The translations under genes were made by a program, and so were the position numbers. Of a stretch of 64,000 nucleotides of DNA, positions 17,160 to 25,117 are shown one piece after another. Origin of the DNA: GWB2-37-7 sp942492835 (GTDB taxonomy: Bacteria; Bacillota; Clostridia; Lutisporales; Lutisporaceae). The notes beneath the pieces are model-generated. The model had not been told where the DNA came from and searched no databases. It saw only the letters and a program-made list of their open reading frames with translations. The stretch is taken from the NCBI GenBank assembly GCA_942492835.1, contig OW818645.1, positions 3,720,001 to 3,784,000 on the forward strand, read 5' to 3'. How positions within the stretch are numbered: the stretch's first letter is position 1; the number at the start of each line of letters is the position of its first letter.

Positions 17160-17419
17160 TTAAAGGCGACGATTGGAAAGTTTAGGCATAAAAGTATTTC
17201 TTCAGAGAGGGATTGCCATTGGCTGAAAGCAATCTTAGACATATTTGCCCAAAGTGCATCCATGAGCTGTTGGCTGAAGCTGTGTAAAGCAGGTAGTAAG
17301 CTAAAACGGTTGCACCCGTTACAGTGCAGGGATATGCTAGTATCCTTTAAGTATAAGTAAGAGTGGAACCGCAGATTTAACTGCCTCTTTATATGATTTT
17401 ACATATAGAGAGGTTTTTT
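17160..17419 (+). promoter_or_regulatory. T-box leader, probably tRNA-Cys-responsive
   Basis: The leader begins with GGCGACGATTGGAAAG and has a GA-rich stem I region (AGAGAGGGATTG). The diagnostic T-box sequence GAGTGGAACCGCAG lies at 17361-17374. A 12-bp terminator follows (17384-17395 with 17402-17413, then six T). The TGGA of the antiterminator bulge would pair with a tRNA ending UCCA, matching the U discriminator of tRNA-Cys. TGC at 17255-17257 is a plausible specifier codon on the 3' side of stem I. Uncharged tRNA-Cys should therefore allow cysE transcription. I have not folded stem I, so the specifier is the least certain part. Confidence 0.88.
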
Positions 17420-17445
17420 GTTTTTGATAAAAAGGAGGAAGCAAT

Positions 17446-18066
17446 ATGAAATCTATCATTGAAGACATTAGAGTAGTACTTGAAAGAGATCCTGCGGCAA
17501 AGAGCATTTTTGAAGTCTTACTATGTTATCCTGGTTTGCATGCTATATTTAGTCATAGAATAGCACATTTTCTTTATAGACATAAGATATTATTAATTTC
17601 TAGAATCATCTCACAGATTTCTAGATTTTTTACTGGAATTGAGATACATCCAGGTGCTGTAATAGGTAGAAGATTCTTCATAGATCATGGTATGGGTGTT
17701 GTGATTGGAGAAACCACTATTATTGGCGATGATGTGACTTTATATCAGGGAGTGACACTTGGAGGTACTGGCAAGGACAAGGGAAAAAGGCATCCAACCA
17801 TAGGGAGCAATGTTACCATAGGCGCTGGTGCAAAGGTATTAGGACCGATAACTATAGGGGACAATACCAAGGTAGGTGCAGGAGCTGTTGTACTAAAGAG
17901 CTTGCTGCCAAATATCACTGCTGTGGGGATACCTGCACAGGAAATAAAACGATATCAAAGAAATAATAATGATCTATTAAGAATGCAAAATACACAAATT
18001 GAAGCCACAGAAAATGAAAAGCTTCTAATGGATATTCAGGCAAAAGTTACACAAAGGTTAAATTGA
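17446..18066 (+). CDS. cysE: Serine O-acetyltransferase
   Basis: Acetylates serine with acetyl-CoA, the first step of cysteine synthesis. The 206-aa protein has an N-terminal helical region (about residues 1-65) and then a left-handed beta-helix of hexapeptide repeats (GAVIGRRFFIDHGMGVVIGETTIIGDDV). The conserved GVTLGGTGKDKGKRHPTIG loop carries active-site residues. The short form without the E. coli N-terminal extension is normal in Firmicutes. RBS AAAGGAGG precedes ATG 17446. It is a single-gene unit under a T-box, with a terminator at 18086. Confidence 0.95.
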   Translation: MKSIIEDIRVVLERDPAAKSIFEVLLCYPGLHAIFSHRIAHFLYRHKILLISRIISQISRFFTGIEIHPGAVIGRRFFIDHGMGVVIGETTIIGDDVTLYQGVTLGGTGKDKGKRHPTIGSNVTIGAGAKVLGPITIGDNTKVGAGAVVLKSLLPNITAVGIPAQEIKRYQRNNNDLLRMQNTQIEATENEKLLMDIQAKVTQRLN

Positions 18067-18085
18067 TGTTAAATATTTGTAAAAT

Positions 18086-18108
18086 GCTCTTTTATAAGAG
18101 CTTTTTAT
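18086..18108 (+). terminator. Rho-independent terminator after cysE
   Basis: GCTCTT-TTAT-AAGAGC hairpin (18086-18101) followed by a long T-rich tail. Confidence 0.85.
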
Positions 18109-18208
18109 TTTTTTGTTTGTTGTAAAAATATTAAAAAAATAATAACATGAAAGTATGGAATATTAATAGCAATATAATTAGCATGATTTTCATATTGGAG
18201 GGATTACA

Positions 18209-19027
18209 ATTAACAGTAACTTCAAAATTCATCAAAAAAATGATTTAGTTTATTTAACTATACCAGCATTTGATACAAGTAATATGGTTAAACATTGCTT
18301 TACTACCAGAAAGGGTGGAGCAAGTAAAGGAATTTATGATAGCTTAAATACTTCTCTTACAAAAGATGATATAAGAGAAAATGTAATAACAAATTTGGAT
18401 ACAGTTTGCAGTGCAATAGGCATTGATTATAGAAAGCTTGTTTTTTCAGATCAAGTTCATGGAGATATAATAAGAGTTGTTACCGAAGCGGATATAGGAA
18501 AAGGTCTTACAATAGAATCTGATATAAAACATGTGGATGCACTCATTACCAATGTTCCTGGAGTACCTCTCATTACCTTTTATGCAGATTGTGTACCTGT
18601 TTTTATACTGGACCCTGTTAATAAGGCAGTAGGACTTGTTCATTCTGGTTGGAAGGGAACTACTCTAAAAATCGCAGTGAAGACCATAGAGAAAATGTCA
18701 GAGGTCTATGGTACAAAACCTGAGGATTGCTTAGTAGGTATAGGCCCAAGCATTGAGATGAATTGCTTTGAAATCAAGGAAGATACAGCACAACTTTTTA
18801 AGCAGAGCTTTAAAAACTGGGAACTATTCTTAACTAAAAAGGATGAAGAACACTATATAGCGGATTTATGGTATGCTATCAAACAGATGCTTATGGAGCT
18901 GGGAGTGAAGGAAACAAACATTACAATAAGTAGCTTGTGCACCTATTGTAATCAAGATTTGTTTTTCTCCCATAGAAGAGATAAAGGCAGAACAGGCAGC
19001 CTATCGGCCATAATAGAGTTAAAATAG
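18209..19027 (+). CDS. pgeF: Purine-nucleoside phosphorylase / polyphenol oxidase family protein (YfiH/YlmD), ATT start
   Basis: Member of the YfiH/LACC1 family: zinc-dependent purine nucleoside phosphorylase/adenosine deaminase activity is known for characterised relatives. The metal ligands and motifs are visible: FTTRKGG, SDQVHGD (His), FYADCVPV (Cys) and GLVHSGWKGT (His). The first in-frame ATG is at 18284, but family-like sequence (VYLTIPAF...) continues upstream with no ATG, GTG or TTG. An ATT at 18209 is spaced 6 nt from a strong GGAGGG (18197-18202), giving 272 aa. I therefore propose ATT as the start. If wrong, the gene starts at 18284 (247 aa). It lies 18 nt upstream of phoP. Confidence 0.82.
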   Translation: MNSNFKIHQKNDLVYLTIPAFDTSNMVKHCFTTRKGGASKGIYDSLNTSLTKDDIRENVITNLDTVCSAIGIDYRKLVFSDQVHGDIIRVVTEADIGKGLTIESDIKHVDALITNVPGVPLITFYADCVPVFILDPVNKAVGLVHSGWKGTTLKIAVKTIEKMSEVYGTKPEDCLVGIGPSIEMNCFEIKEDTAQLFKQSFKNWELFLTKKDEEHYIADLWYAIKQMLMELGVKETNITISSLCTYCNQDLFFSHRRDKGRTGSLSAIIELK

Positions 19028-19045
19028 CTATTTGGAGGGATTAGA

Positions 19046-19777
19046 GTGGTTAACCAAAAAATTCTGGTTATAGAGGATGAAGTACATATTCAAGAGCTTC
19101 TAAAGTACAATCTGGAAAAAAATAATTTTGTTGTAACCTTGTCAGACAACGGTATAGATGGACTTAGTCAAGCAATGAAGGGAAATTTTGATTTGGTGCT
19201 TCTAGACTTGATGTTGCCAGGCTTTGATGGGCTGGAGATTTGCAGAAGGATGAGGGGTGACAAAAGAACTAGAAGGACTCCAATTATAATGCTTACTGCT
19301 AAAAGTGAAGAATTTGATAAAGTACTTGGCTTGGAGCTGGGAGCAGATGATTATGTGACAAAGCCATTCAGTGTTAAGGAGCTTATAGCAAGAATAAGAG
19401 TAGCTTTGAGAAGACTTGATACAAATGAAGAAGATGAAATTCTAGTGTCAAATGAGAATAGAGATATTTTGTTGAGCTATAAAGATATAACTCTTAATAA
19501 GGAAAAATATGAGGTTAGAAAAGGTGGAGAAAAGCTGATTTTAACTCTTAAGGAGTTTGAGCTTTTAAAGATGCTTATAGAGAACAAAGGCAGAGTTTTA
19601 ACCAGAGATTCCTTACTTGATAAAATTTGGGGTTATGATTATGCGGGAGAAACTAGAACAGTTGATGTACATATTAGACACCTTAGACAGAAAATTCATG
19701 ATGAGGATGGCAACAATCAAATGATTGAAACAATTAGGGGTGTTGGCTATAAAATCAATGATGAAGGTGAAATATAG
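19046..19777 (+). CDS. phoP: Phosphate-regulon response regulator, OmpR/PhoB family
   Basis: Two-component response regulator of 243 aa. The receiver domain (about residues 1-120) has the acidic pair ED at 10-11, phospho-acceptor Asp54 in VLLDLMLPG, and the TKPFS lysine. The C-terminal winged-helix DNA-binding domain has RVLTRDSLLDKIWGYDYAGETRTVDVHIRHLRQKI. The start is GTG at 19046 with GGAGGGA. It is followed by phoR, whose start overlaps its stop by one base, and then by Pho-box arrays and the pst genes, which supports PhoP/PhoB identity. Confidence 0.92.
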   Translation: MVNQKILVIEDEVHIQELLKYNLEKNNFVVTLSDNGIDGLSQAMKGNFDLVLLDLMLPGFDGLEICRRMRGDKRTRRTPIIMLTAKSEEFDKVLGLELGADDYVTKPFSVKELIARIRVALRRLDTNEEDEILVSNENRDILLSYKDITLNKEKYEVRKGGEKLILTLKEFELLKMLIENKGRVLTRDSLLDKIWGYDYAGETRTVDVHIRHLRQKIHDEDGNNQMIETIRGVGYKINDEGEI

Positions 19778-21537
19778 TGCAAAAAAAAATATTTGCATAT
19801 ATAATGTCAGTGCTTTTGATTACCTTAATAATATCAAGTTTTTTTATAACACAAACTATTAAAAATTTGAATTTGTCCCAAATTGAAGAGAAACTAGTAT
19901 CTGAGGCATATATTTTGAGTAAGCTGTTGCCAGATGATATACAGACTTCAGATGTCAAGCATATTAAGCCAATTTTAAGTGAAGTGAGTGATAGACTGCA
20001 TATTAGAATTACAGTAATTGATATAGCTGGTAAGGTGCTTGGAGAGACTAGCTATGATCCCAGACAAATGTCAAATCACTTGAAAAGACCAGAAATTCAA
20101 GTTGCTTTGCACGGTGGATTAGGGAAAGAAATTCGTTTTAGTAGTACAATGAATATTGATCTATTGTATATAGCACAGCCAATTTATAAGGATGGAAATA
20201 TAATAGGTGTTGTAAGACTATCTACACCTCTTAAGGAAATAAATGGGATAATGAGGAGCATTAATAGTAACCTGATTATAGCATTGATACCCGGATTACT
20301 TTTGTCGCTGCTGTTGGTGTATGCAATAACTAAAAGCATTTCAAGACCTATAAAGGAAATAAGGAATGCGGCAGTAGATATAACAAAGGGTAATCTGAAT
20401 CGTTCTATAAATATTATAAGTAATGACGAAATTGGTGAGCTTGCAAAAGCTATTGATTTTATGGCAGACAGCTTAAGAGATAAGATAAACAGTATAAAGG
20501 ATAAGAACACAAAGATGGAGGCAATACTCTCCAGTGTAGTAAATGGAATTATTGCAGTAGATAGCAATGAAAATATACTATTTATAAATCCTATGGCGCA
20601 GGAAATGCTAAATATTGCTGAAGCTGATTTTGAAGGGAAGCACATGCTTCAGGTTATAAGGAACAATAAGCTTGATAATATAATAAAAGATATACTGAAA
20701 AATAAAAGCTTTGAGGAAAATGAGATAACACTAAATTATCCTGAAGAAAAAAAATTTAGATTGTATTCTAATGCAATAAAATATCCTGAAAGTGACAGGA
20801 TTATAGGAATTATCATCATTATACAAGACATAACAGAGATTAGAAATCTAGAGAAAATTCGTAGCGAGTTTGTTGCTAATGTGTCTCATGAGCTAAAAAC
20901 CCCACTTACCTCAATAAAGGGCTTTGTAGAAACTCTAAAGGCAGGAGCTATTGAAGATAATGATACTGCTGTACGGTTCTTGAATATTATCGACGATGAA
21001 GCAAACAGATTAAATCGATTAATTTCTGATATTTTGTCCTTGTCAGAGTTAGAGAATAAGAAAAATAAACCAAGAAACGAGATAATAAATACCTCGCAAA
21101 GAATAATGGAGATTGTAACATTACTTAAAAATCAGGCAGTACATAAAAATATCATCTTGAATACAAAAATAGAAGCAGATGTTGGTAAGTTAGAGGGAGA
21201 TAGTGACCAGTTTAAGCAAATGCTTATAAACCTTATAGATAACGCTTTGAAATATACCCCAGAAGGGGGAACTATTGAGGTAGCTGCATATAATTTAGAA
21301 AATAATGTGGTTATCAGGATTAAGGATAATGGAATAGGAATTCCAAAAGAACATATACCTAGACTATTTGAAAGGTTTTATAGAGTTGATAAGGCAAGAT
21401 CCAGAAATGTAGGAGGCACAGGCCTAGGGCTTGCCATTGTAAAGCATATAGCCTTACAGTTTGAAGGCAAGATAGAGGTTCAAAGCGAGGTTGGAAAAGG
21501 AACAGAATTTATATTAAGTATTCCCACAAAGGCGTAA
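19777..21537 (+). CDS. phoR: Phosphate-regulon sensor histidine kinase
   Basis: A 586-aa membrane kinase. TM1 spans about residues 5-25, followed by an extracytoplasmic sensor (about 26-165) and TM2 (about 166-186). HAMP, a PAS domain (about 240-350) and the HisKA domain with phospho-acceptor His371 in NVSHELKTPL follow. The C-terminal HATPase domain has the N box (LIDNALKYTPEGG), G1 (DNGIGI) and GTGLGLAIVKH. The start is GTG at 19777, sharing one base with the phoP stop, so translation is coupled. The domain order matches B. subtilis PhoR. Confidence 0.92.
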   Translation: MQKKIFAYIMSVLLITLIISSFFITQTIKNLNLSQIEEKLVSEAYILSKLLPDDIQTSDVKHIKPILSEVSDRLHIRITVIDIAGKVLGETSYDPRQMSNHLKRPEIQVALHGGLGKEIRFSSTMNIDLLYIAQPIYKDGNIIGVVRLSTPLKEINGIMRSINSNLIIALIPGLLLSLLLVYAITKSISRPIKEIRNAAVDITKGNLNRSINIISNDEIGELAKAIDFMADSLRDKINSIKDKNTKMEAILSSVVNGIIAVDSNENILFINPMAQEMLNIAEADFEGKHMLQVIRNNKLDNIIKDILKNKSFEENEITLNYPEEKKFRLYSNAIKYPESDRIIGIIIIIQDITEIRNLEKIRSEFVANVSHELKTPLTSIKGFVETLKAGAIEDNDTAVRFLNIIDDEANRLNRLISDILSLSELENKKNKPRNEIINTSQRIMEIVTLLKNQAVHKNIILNTKIEADVGKLEGDSDQFKQMLINLIDNALKYTPEGGTIEVAAYNLENNVVIRIKDNGIGIPKEHIPRLFERFYRVDKARSRNVGGTGLGLAIVKHIALQFEGKIEVQSEVGKGTEFILSIPTKA

Positions 21538-21552
21538 TGCCTTTGTTTTTTT
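21527..21552 (+). terminator. Rho-independent terminator overlapping the end of phoR
   Basis: CAAAGGC-GTAAT-GCCTTTG hairpin (21527-21545) followed by seven T residues. The 5' arm lies in the last codons of phoR and the loop holds the stop codon. Confidence 0.85.
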
Positions 21553-21557
21553 GTGAC

Positions 21558-21618
21558 TTAACAATTACTTAACATACAGTTTAAATTATATTAACCTTAG
21601 GTTTATTACTGCTTAACA
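21558..21618 (+). promoter_or_regulatory. Pho-box array upstream of pstS (six phased hexamers)
   Basis: Six TTAACA-like hexamers start at 21558, 21569, 21580, 21591, 21602 and 21613, exactly 11 bp apart: TTAACA, TTAACA, TTTAAA, TTAACC, TTTATT, TTAACA. B. subtilis PhoP binds TT(A/C/T)ACA direct repeats with this same 11-bp phasing. The array lies directly upstream of the pstS promoter region and just after the phoR terminator. Confidence 0.85.
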
Positions 21619-21685
21619 TTGGAGATATATATTTATATTGTAAGTTGGAAATAATAAATAAATAAAGAAATTGGGAGGAATAGAA

Positions 21686-22543
21686 ATGAAATCAAAAAAT
21701 GTTTTAGGAATTATAGTGGTATTTATGATATCGGTATTAGTATTTACTGCTTGTGCTAGACCAGTAGAGGACAGCCAAGGTGAAACACAGCAAAATATAA
21801 CAGTAAATGGTTCAACTTCAGTACAACCTTTAGCAGAGGAATTAGCAAAAGCATTTAAAGCAAAGAACGCAAATGTAAAAATCGATATTCAAGGCGGAGG
21901 TTCAGGTGTAGGTATAAAGTCAGCAAATGACGGTGTTGTAGATATCGGCATGTCATCAAGAGATTTAAAGACAGAAGAAAGGAATCTAAAGGAATTTAAG
22001 ATTGCTATAGATGGTATTGCAATTATTGTTAATCCCGCAAATGGAGTAACTAATTTAACAATGGAGCAAATACAAAAAATTTATATAGGTGAAATAACTG
22101 ATTGGTCACAGGTAGGCGGTAAAGCTGGTAAGATTACAGTAGTTACAAGAGAAGAAGGATCAGGCACAAGGGGAGCATTTATAGAGTTAACGGGCGTTGA
22201 AATGAAGGAAGGCGACAAAAAGATTGATAAGACAGCTGCAACAGCTATAACTCAAGGCTCAACAGGTGGGGTAATGACTTCAGTAGCAAGTGACCCAAAT
22301 GCCATTGGATATGCTTCCTTCGGAACTGCTAAAGAAAACACAGGAATAAAGTTGTTAAGTGTTGATGGAATAGAAACAACAGCAGAAAATATATATGCTG
22401 GAAGCTACAAAATATCAAGACCCTTCTTGATGCTGACAAAAGAAGAGCCTACAGGAGCAGTAAAGGAATTTATAGATTATATATTAAGTGAAGAGGGTCA
22501 AACAATCGTAGAAAGTCATAGTTATCTAAAGGTAAGTAAATAG
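21686..22543 (+). CDS. pstS: Phosphate ABC transporter, phosphate-binding lipoprotein
   Basis: Extracellular solute-binding protein of the high-affinity phosphate transporter. The 285-aa protein has a lipoprotein signal peptide ending VFTAC (lipidated Cys23). A PBP-like domain follows with the phosphate-binding motifs NGSTSVQPL (phosphate loop), IGMSSRDLK and EEGSGTRGAF. The start is ATG at 21686 with GGGAGGA 6 nt upstream; an earlier in-frame start at 21671 lies inside the ribosome site. Expression is predicted to be PhoP-dependent from the upstream array. The permease genes are separated from it by an unrelated ATPase gene. Confidence 0.95.
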   Translation: MKSKNVLGIIVVFMISVLVFTACARPVEDSQGETQQNITVNGSTSVQPLAEELAKAFKAKNANVKIDIQGGGSGVGIKSANDGVVDIGMSSRDLKTEERNLKEFKIAIDGIAIIVNPANGVTNLTMEQIQKIYIGEITDWSQVGGKAGKITVVTREEGSGTRGAFIELTGVEMKEGDKKIDKTAATAITQGSTGGVMTSVASDPNAIGYASFGTAKENTGIKLLSVDGIETTAENIYAGSYKISRPFLMLTKEEPTGAVKEFIDYILSEEGQTIVESHSYLKVSK

Positions 22544-22717
22544 TAGAGAATCTATAAAGACAAAGGAGAAAGTACTAGGCTAAAACCTCTAGACAGGACA
22601 AATAAATGCAATTAGCAAAAATACGTACGATAAAATGTAGAATAGGCACCAAAAGACGTATGAATTTATGTAATTGTGTGGTATAATATAGAAATGAAAG
22701 TTTGAGAGGTGAATTGC

Positions 22718-24013
22718 ATGTATCGTACAGCGATAGAACAGCTTTATAGATGGAAAGAAAAAAAGAACCAGAAACCACTCATCATCCACGGTGCTCGCCA
22801 GGTAGGCAAAACGTGGCTGATGAAAGAGTTTGGTAGTACTGCTTATCATTCTTTTGTTTATATTAGTTTTGATAATAACCAGAGAATGCAGGAATTGTTT
22901 GCTGTTGATCTGGATGTAGAACGGATTATAACGGGACTGGAGTTGTACGCTGGAAAGAAAATCAATCCCGAAAATACATTGCTGATTTTTGATGAGATAC
23001 AGGAAGTGCCAAAAGCGCTGACGTCGTTAAAATATTTTAATGAGAATGCTCCGCAGTATCAGATCGTATGTGCTGGTTCTCTGCTTGGGGTTGCGTTACA
23101 CCAGGGTACATCTTTTCCTGTAGGAAAGGTGGAATTTCTGGATTTATATCCGTTGTCCTTTACAGAATTTATGATGGCAATGAAAAAAGAACAGTTTGTA
23201 GAGTTACTTCAAAAGGGCGATTTTGAAATGGCAAGTACTTTCAGACAGACTTACATCGATCTACTCAAACATTATTACTATGTTGGTGGAATGCCAGAAG
23301 TCGTTTTGAATTTTGCTGAGAACAAAGACTTCAACGAAGCTAGAGAAATCCAACAGCGTATCTTGGCTGCCTATGAGCAGGATTTTTCAAAGCATGCTCC
23401 CAATGAAGATGTACCACGAATCCGGATGCTCTGGAACAGTATTCCTTCTCAGCTTACAAAAGAAAATAAGAAATTTATCTATGGTCTGATCAAGGAAGGA
23501 GCAAGGGCAAAGGACTATGAACTTGCCATACTCTGGCTGACTGATTGTGGGCTTGTTCATAAAATACATAGGGTAACTACACCGAACCTTCCGTTGAAAG
23601 CCTATGAGGATTTGAAAGCTTTCAAGCTCTTCTTGCTTGATGTCGGTCTGCTTTCCTGTATGGTGCGATTGAAACAGGCTACATTGCTTGATGGCAACGA
23701 GATGTTTAAGGAATTCAAAGGGGCATTAACTGAACAGTATGTATTGCAACAGTTGAAGACTTTGAAAAGTATCGAAACATATTACTGGACTAATGATCGA
23801 TGTAGTGCAGAAATCGATTTTGTAGTGGATAATGGAGATGAGGTTATTCCTATAGAAGTAAAAGCGGAAGTAAATCTGCAAGCAAAAAGCTTGAAGACTT
23901 ACCGAGATAAATTTAATCCTAAAATTTCTGTTCGTACTTCTATGGCGGATTATAAGAAAGAGGATTGGCTGTTAAATTTACCATTGTATGCAGTAGAGAC
24001 GTTGGGTAAATAA
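22718..24013 (+). CDS. AAA_14/DUF4143 family ATPase, probable acquired gene
   Basis: A 431-aa AAA-type ATPase with Walker A GARQVGKTW (about residues 25-33) and Walker B LLIFDEIQEVP. The C-terminal DUF4143 domain has a nuclease-like EIDFVV...PIEVKAE motif. Such proteins are common, mobile and functionally uncharacterised; restriction-like or toxin-antitoxin roles have been suggested for relatives. Codon use differs from its neighbours, with more C/G third positions (CTC, ATC, CGC, ACG). ATG at 22718 follows GAGAGGTG; an in-frame GTG at 22709 is within that site. It stands alone between pstS and pstC with its own -10-like TATAAT (22682-22687) and a strong terminator, so it is probably an insertion. 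Confidence 0.88.
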   Translation: MYRTAIEQLYRWKEKKNQKPLIIHGARQVGKTWLMKEFGSTAYHSFVYISFDNNQRMQELFAVDLDVERIITGLELYAGKKINPENTLLIFDEIQEVPKALTSLKYFNENAPQYQIVCAGSLLGVALHQGTSFPVGKVEFLDLYPLSFTEFMMAMKKEQFVELLQKGDFEMASTFRQTYIDLLKHYYYVGGMPEVVLNFAENKDFNEAREIQQRILAAYEQDFSKHAPNEDVPRIRMLWNSIPSQLTKENKKFIYGLIKEGARAKDYELAILWLTDCGLVHKIHRVTTPNLPLKAYEDLKAFKLFLLDVGLLSCMVRLKQATLLDGNEMFKEFKGALTEQYVLQQLKTLKSIETYYWTNDRCSAEIDFVVDNGDEVIPIEVKAEVNLQAKSLKTYRDKFNPKISVRTSMADYKKEDWLLNLPLYAVETLGK

Positions 24014-24018
24014 TATTA

Positions 24019-24069
24019 TCAAATAAAAAATACTGGGCTTAATTTCATAGCTCAGTATTTTTTATTTGA
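24019..24069. terminator. Strong bidirectional terminator after the DUF4143 ATPase gene
   Basis: A 20-bp stem (24019-24038 with 24050-24069, one G-T pair) around an 11-nt loop, with A-rich and T-rich outer arms that would serve both strands. Confidence 0.88.
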
Positions 24070-24105
24070 AAGTATAGATGAAAAGGAAATAATATATTAT
24101 TCAAC

Positions 24106-24155
24106 TTAACATGAACTTAACATTTGTTTAACTTCCTCTTTACTTTTTATTAATA
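24106..24155 (+). promoter_or_regulatory. Second Pho-box array, upstream of pstC
   Basis: Hexamers TTAACA, TTAACA, TTAACT, TTTACT and TTAATA start at 24106, 24117, 24128, 24139 and 24150, again at exact 11-bp intervals. The array gives the pstC-pstA-pstB-phoU genes their own PhoP-dependent promoter, independent of the one before pstS. Confidence 0.8.
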
Positions 24156-24265
24156 TAGATTTTTTGTATATGAAATAAAATTAAAATGTAATAAACATAT
24201 TTTATATAAATTGGTTAGACTATTAAATATGGATTATATGAAAAATCAAGGTAAGAGGGGATAAA

Positions 24266-25115
24266 ATGAAGGCATATGAGAGAATAATTCAGCTGTTCCT
24301 ATTTTTATGTGCATCTATAGCAGTTTTAGCTGTAATACTTATTTCGTTTTTTATTGTTAAGGAAGGCTGGCCAGTCATTCAAAAGGTAGGTTTTTTTAAT
24401 TTTGTTTTAGGTAAGCAGTGGGCACCCCACACAGCAAATTTACGGTATTTATCCAATGGTATTGGGCTCAGTATATTCTACTTTAGGTGCATTAATCTTA
24501 GGAGTGCCTATAGGTGTAGGTTGTGCAGTTTTTTTAGCAGAAATAGCAAAGCCAAAGCTTGCAAATATAATTAGACCGGGTGTAGAGCTGTTAGCTGGTA
24601 TACCCTCAGTAGTATATGGATTATATGGTTTGGTGGTATTAGTACCTTTAATAAGAAAGATTTTTAATAATCAAGGCTTCAGTGTTTTAGCAGCTAGTAT
24701 AATATTAGCAATTATGATACTTCCTACTATTATAAATATCTCGGAAAGTGCCATAAGATCAGTACCAAAGGAGTACAAAGAAGCTTCCCTGGCTCTTGGA
24801 GGTTCACATTGGCAGGCAATTTACAAGGTCATAGTTCCAGCAGCAAGATCAGGGATTGTTACAGGTATTATACTTGGAATGGGTAGAGCAATTGGAGAGA
24901 CAATGGCTGTTATAATGGTTACTGGTAATAGTACCTTGATACCAGAAAGCATTTTGTCACCTATAAGAACCTTGACTGGAAACATAGGTATAGAAATGGG
25001 CTATGCAAGCGGTGAGCACCAGCAGGCGTTGTTTGCAACAGGTGTGATATTATTCATATTTATTATGATACTTAATATTACAGCCAACTTAATACCCAAA
25101 AAGGTAGGTGAATAA
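24266..25115 (+). pseudogene. pstC: Phosphate ABC transporter permease PstC, frameshifted
   Basis: The N-terminal part reads in one frame from ATG 24266 to about 24428 (first TM helix, then GKQWAP). The rest, from YGIYPMVLGSVYSTLGALILGVPIG onward, is in the +1 frame and runs to 25115. Removing one C from the run CCCC at 24425-24428 restores WAPTQQIYGIYPM and a full-length permease with six TM helices and the LALGGSHWQAIYKVIVPAA cytoplasmic loop. So this is either a true inactivating frameshift, a phase-variable tract, or a sequence error in a short homopolymer. PstA, PstB, PstS and PhoU are intact, which makes an error or recent event more likely. Confidence 0.88.
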
Positions 25116-25117
25116 AT

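Noticed and set aside
24456..25115. A separate short permease gene starting at ATG 24456
   Set aside because: It is the downstream part of pstC in the shifted frame; family sequence (YGIYP) continues upstream of that ATG.
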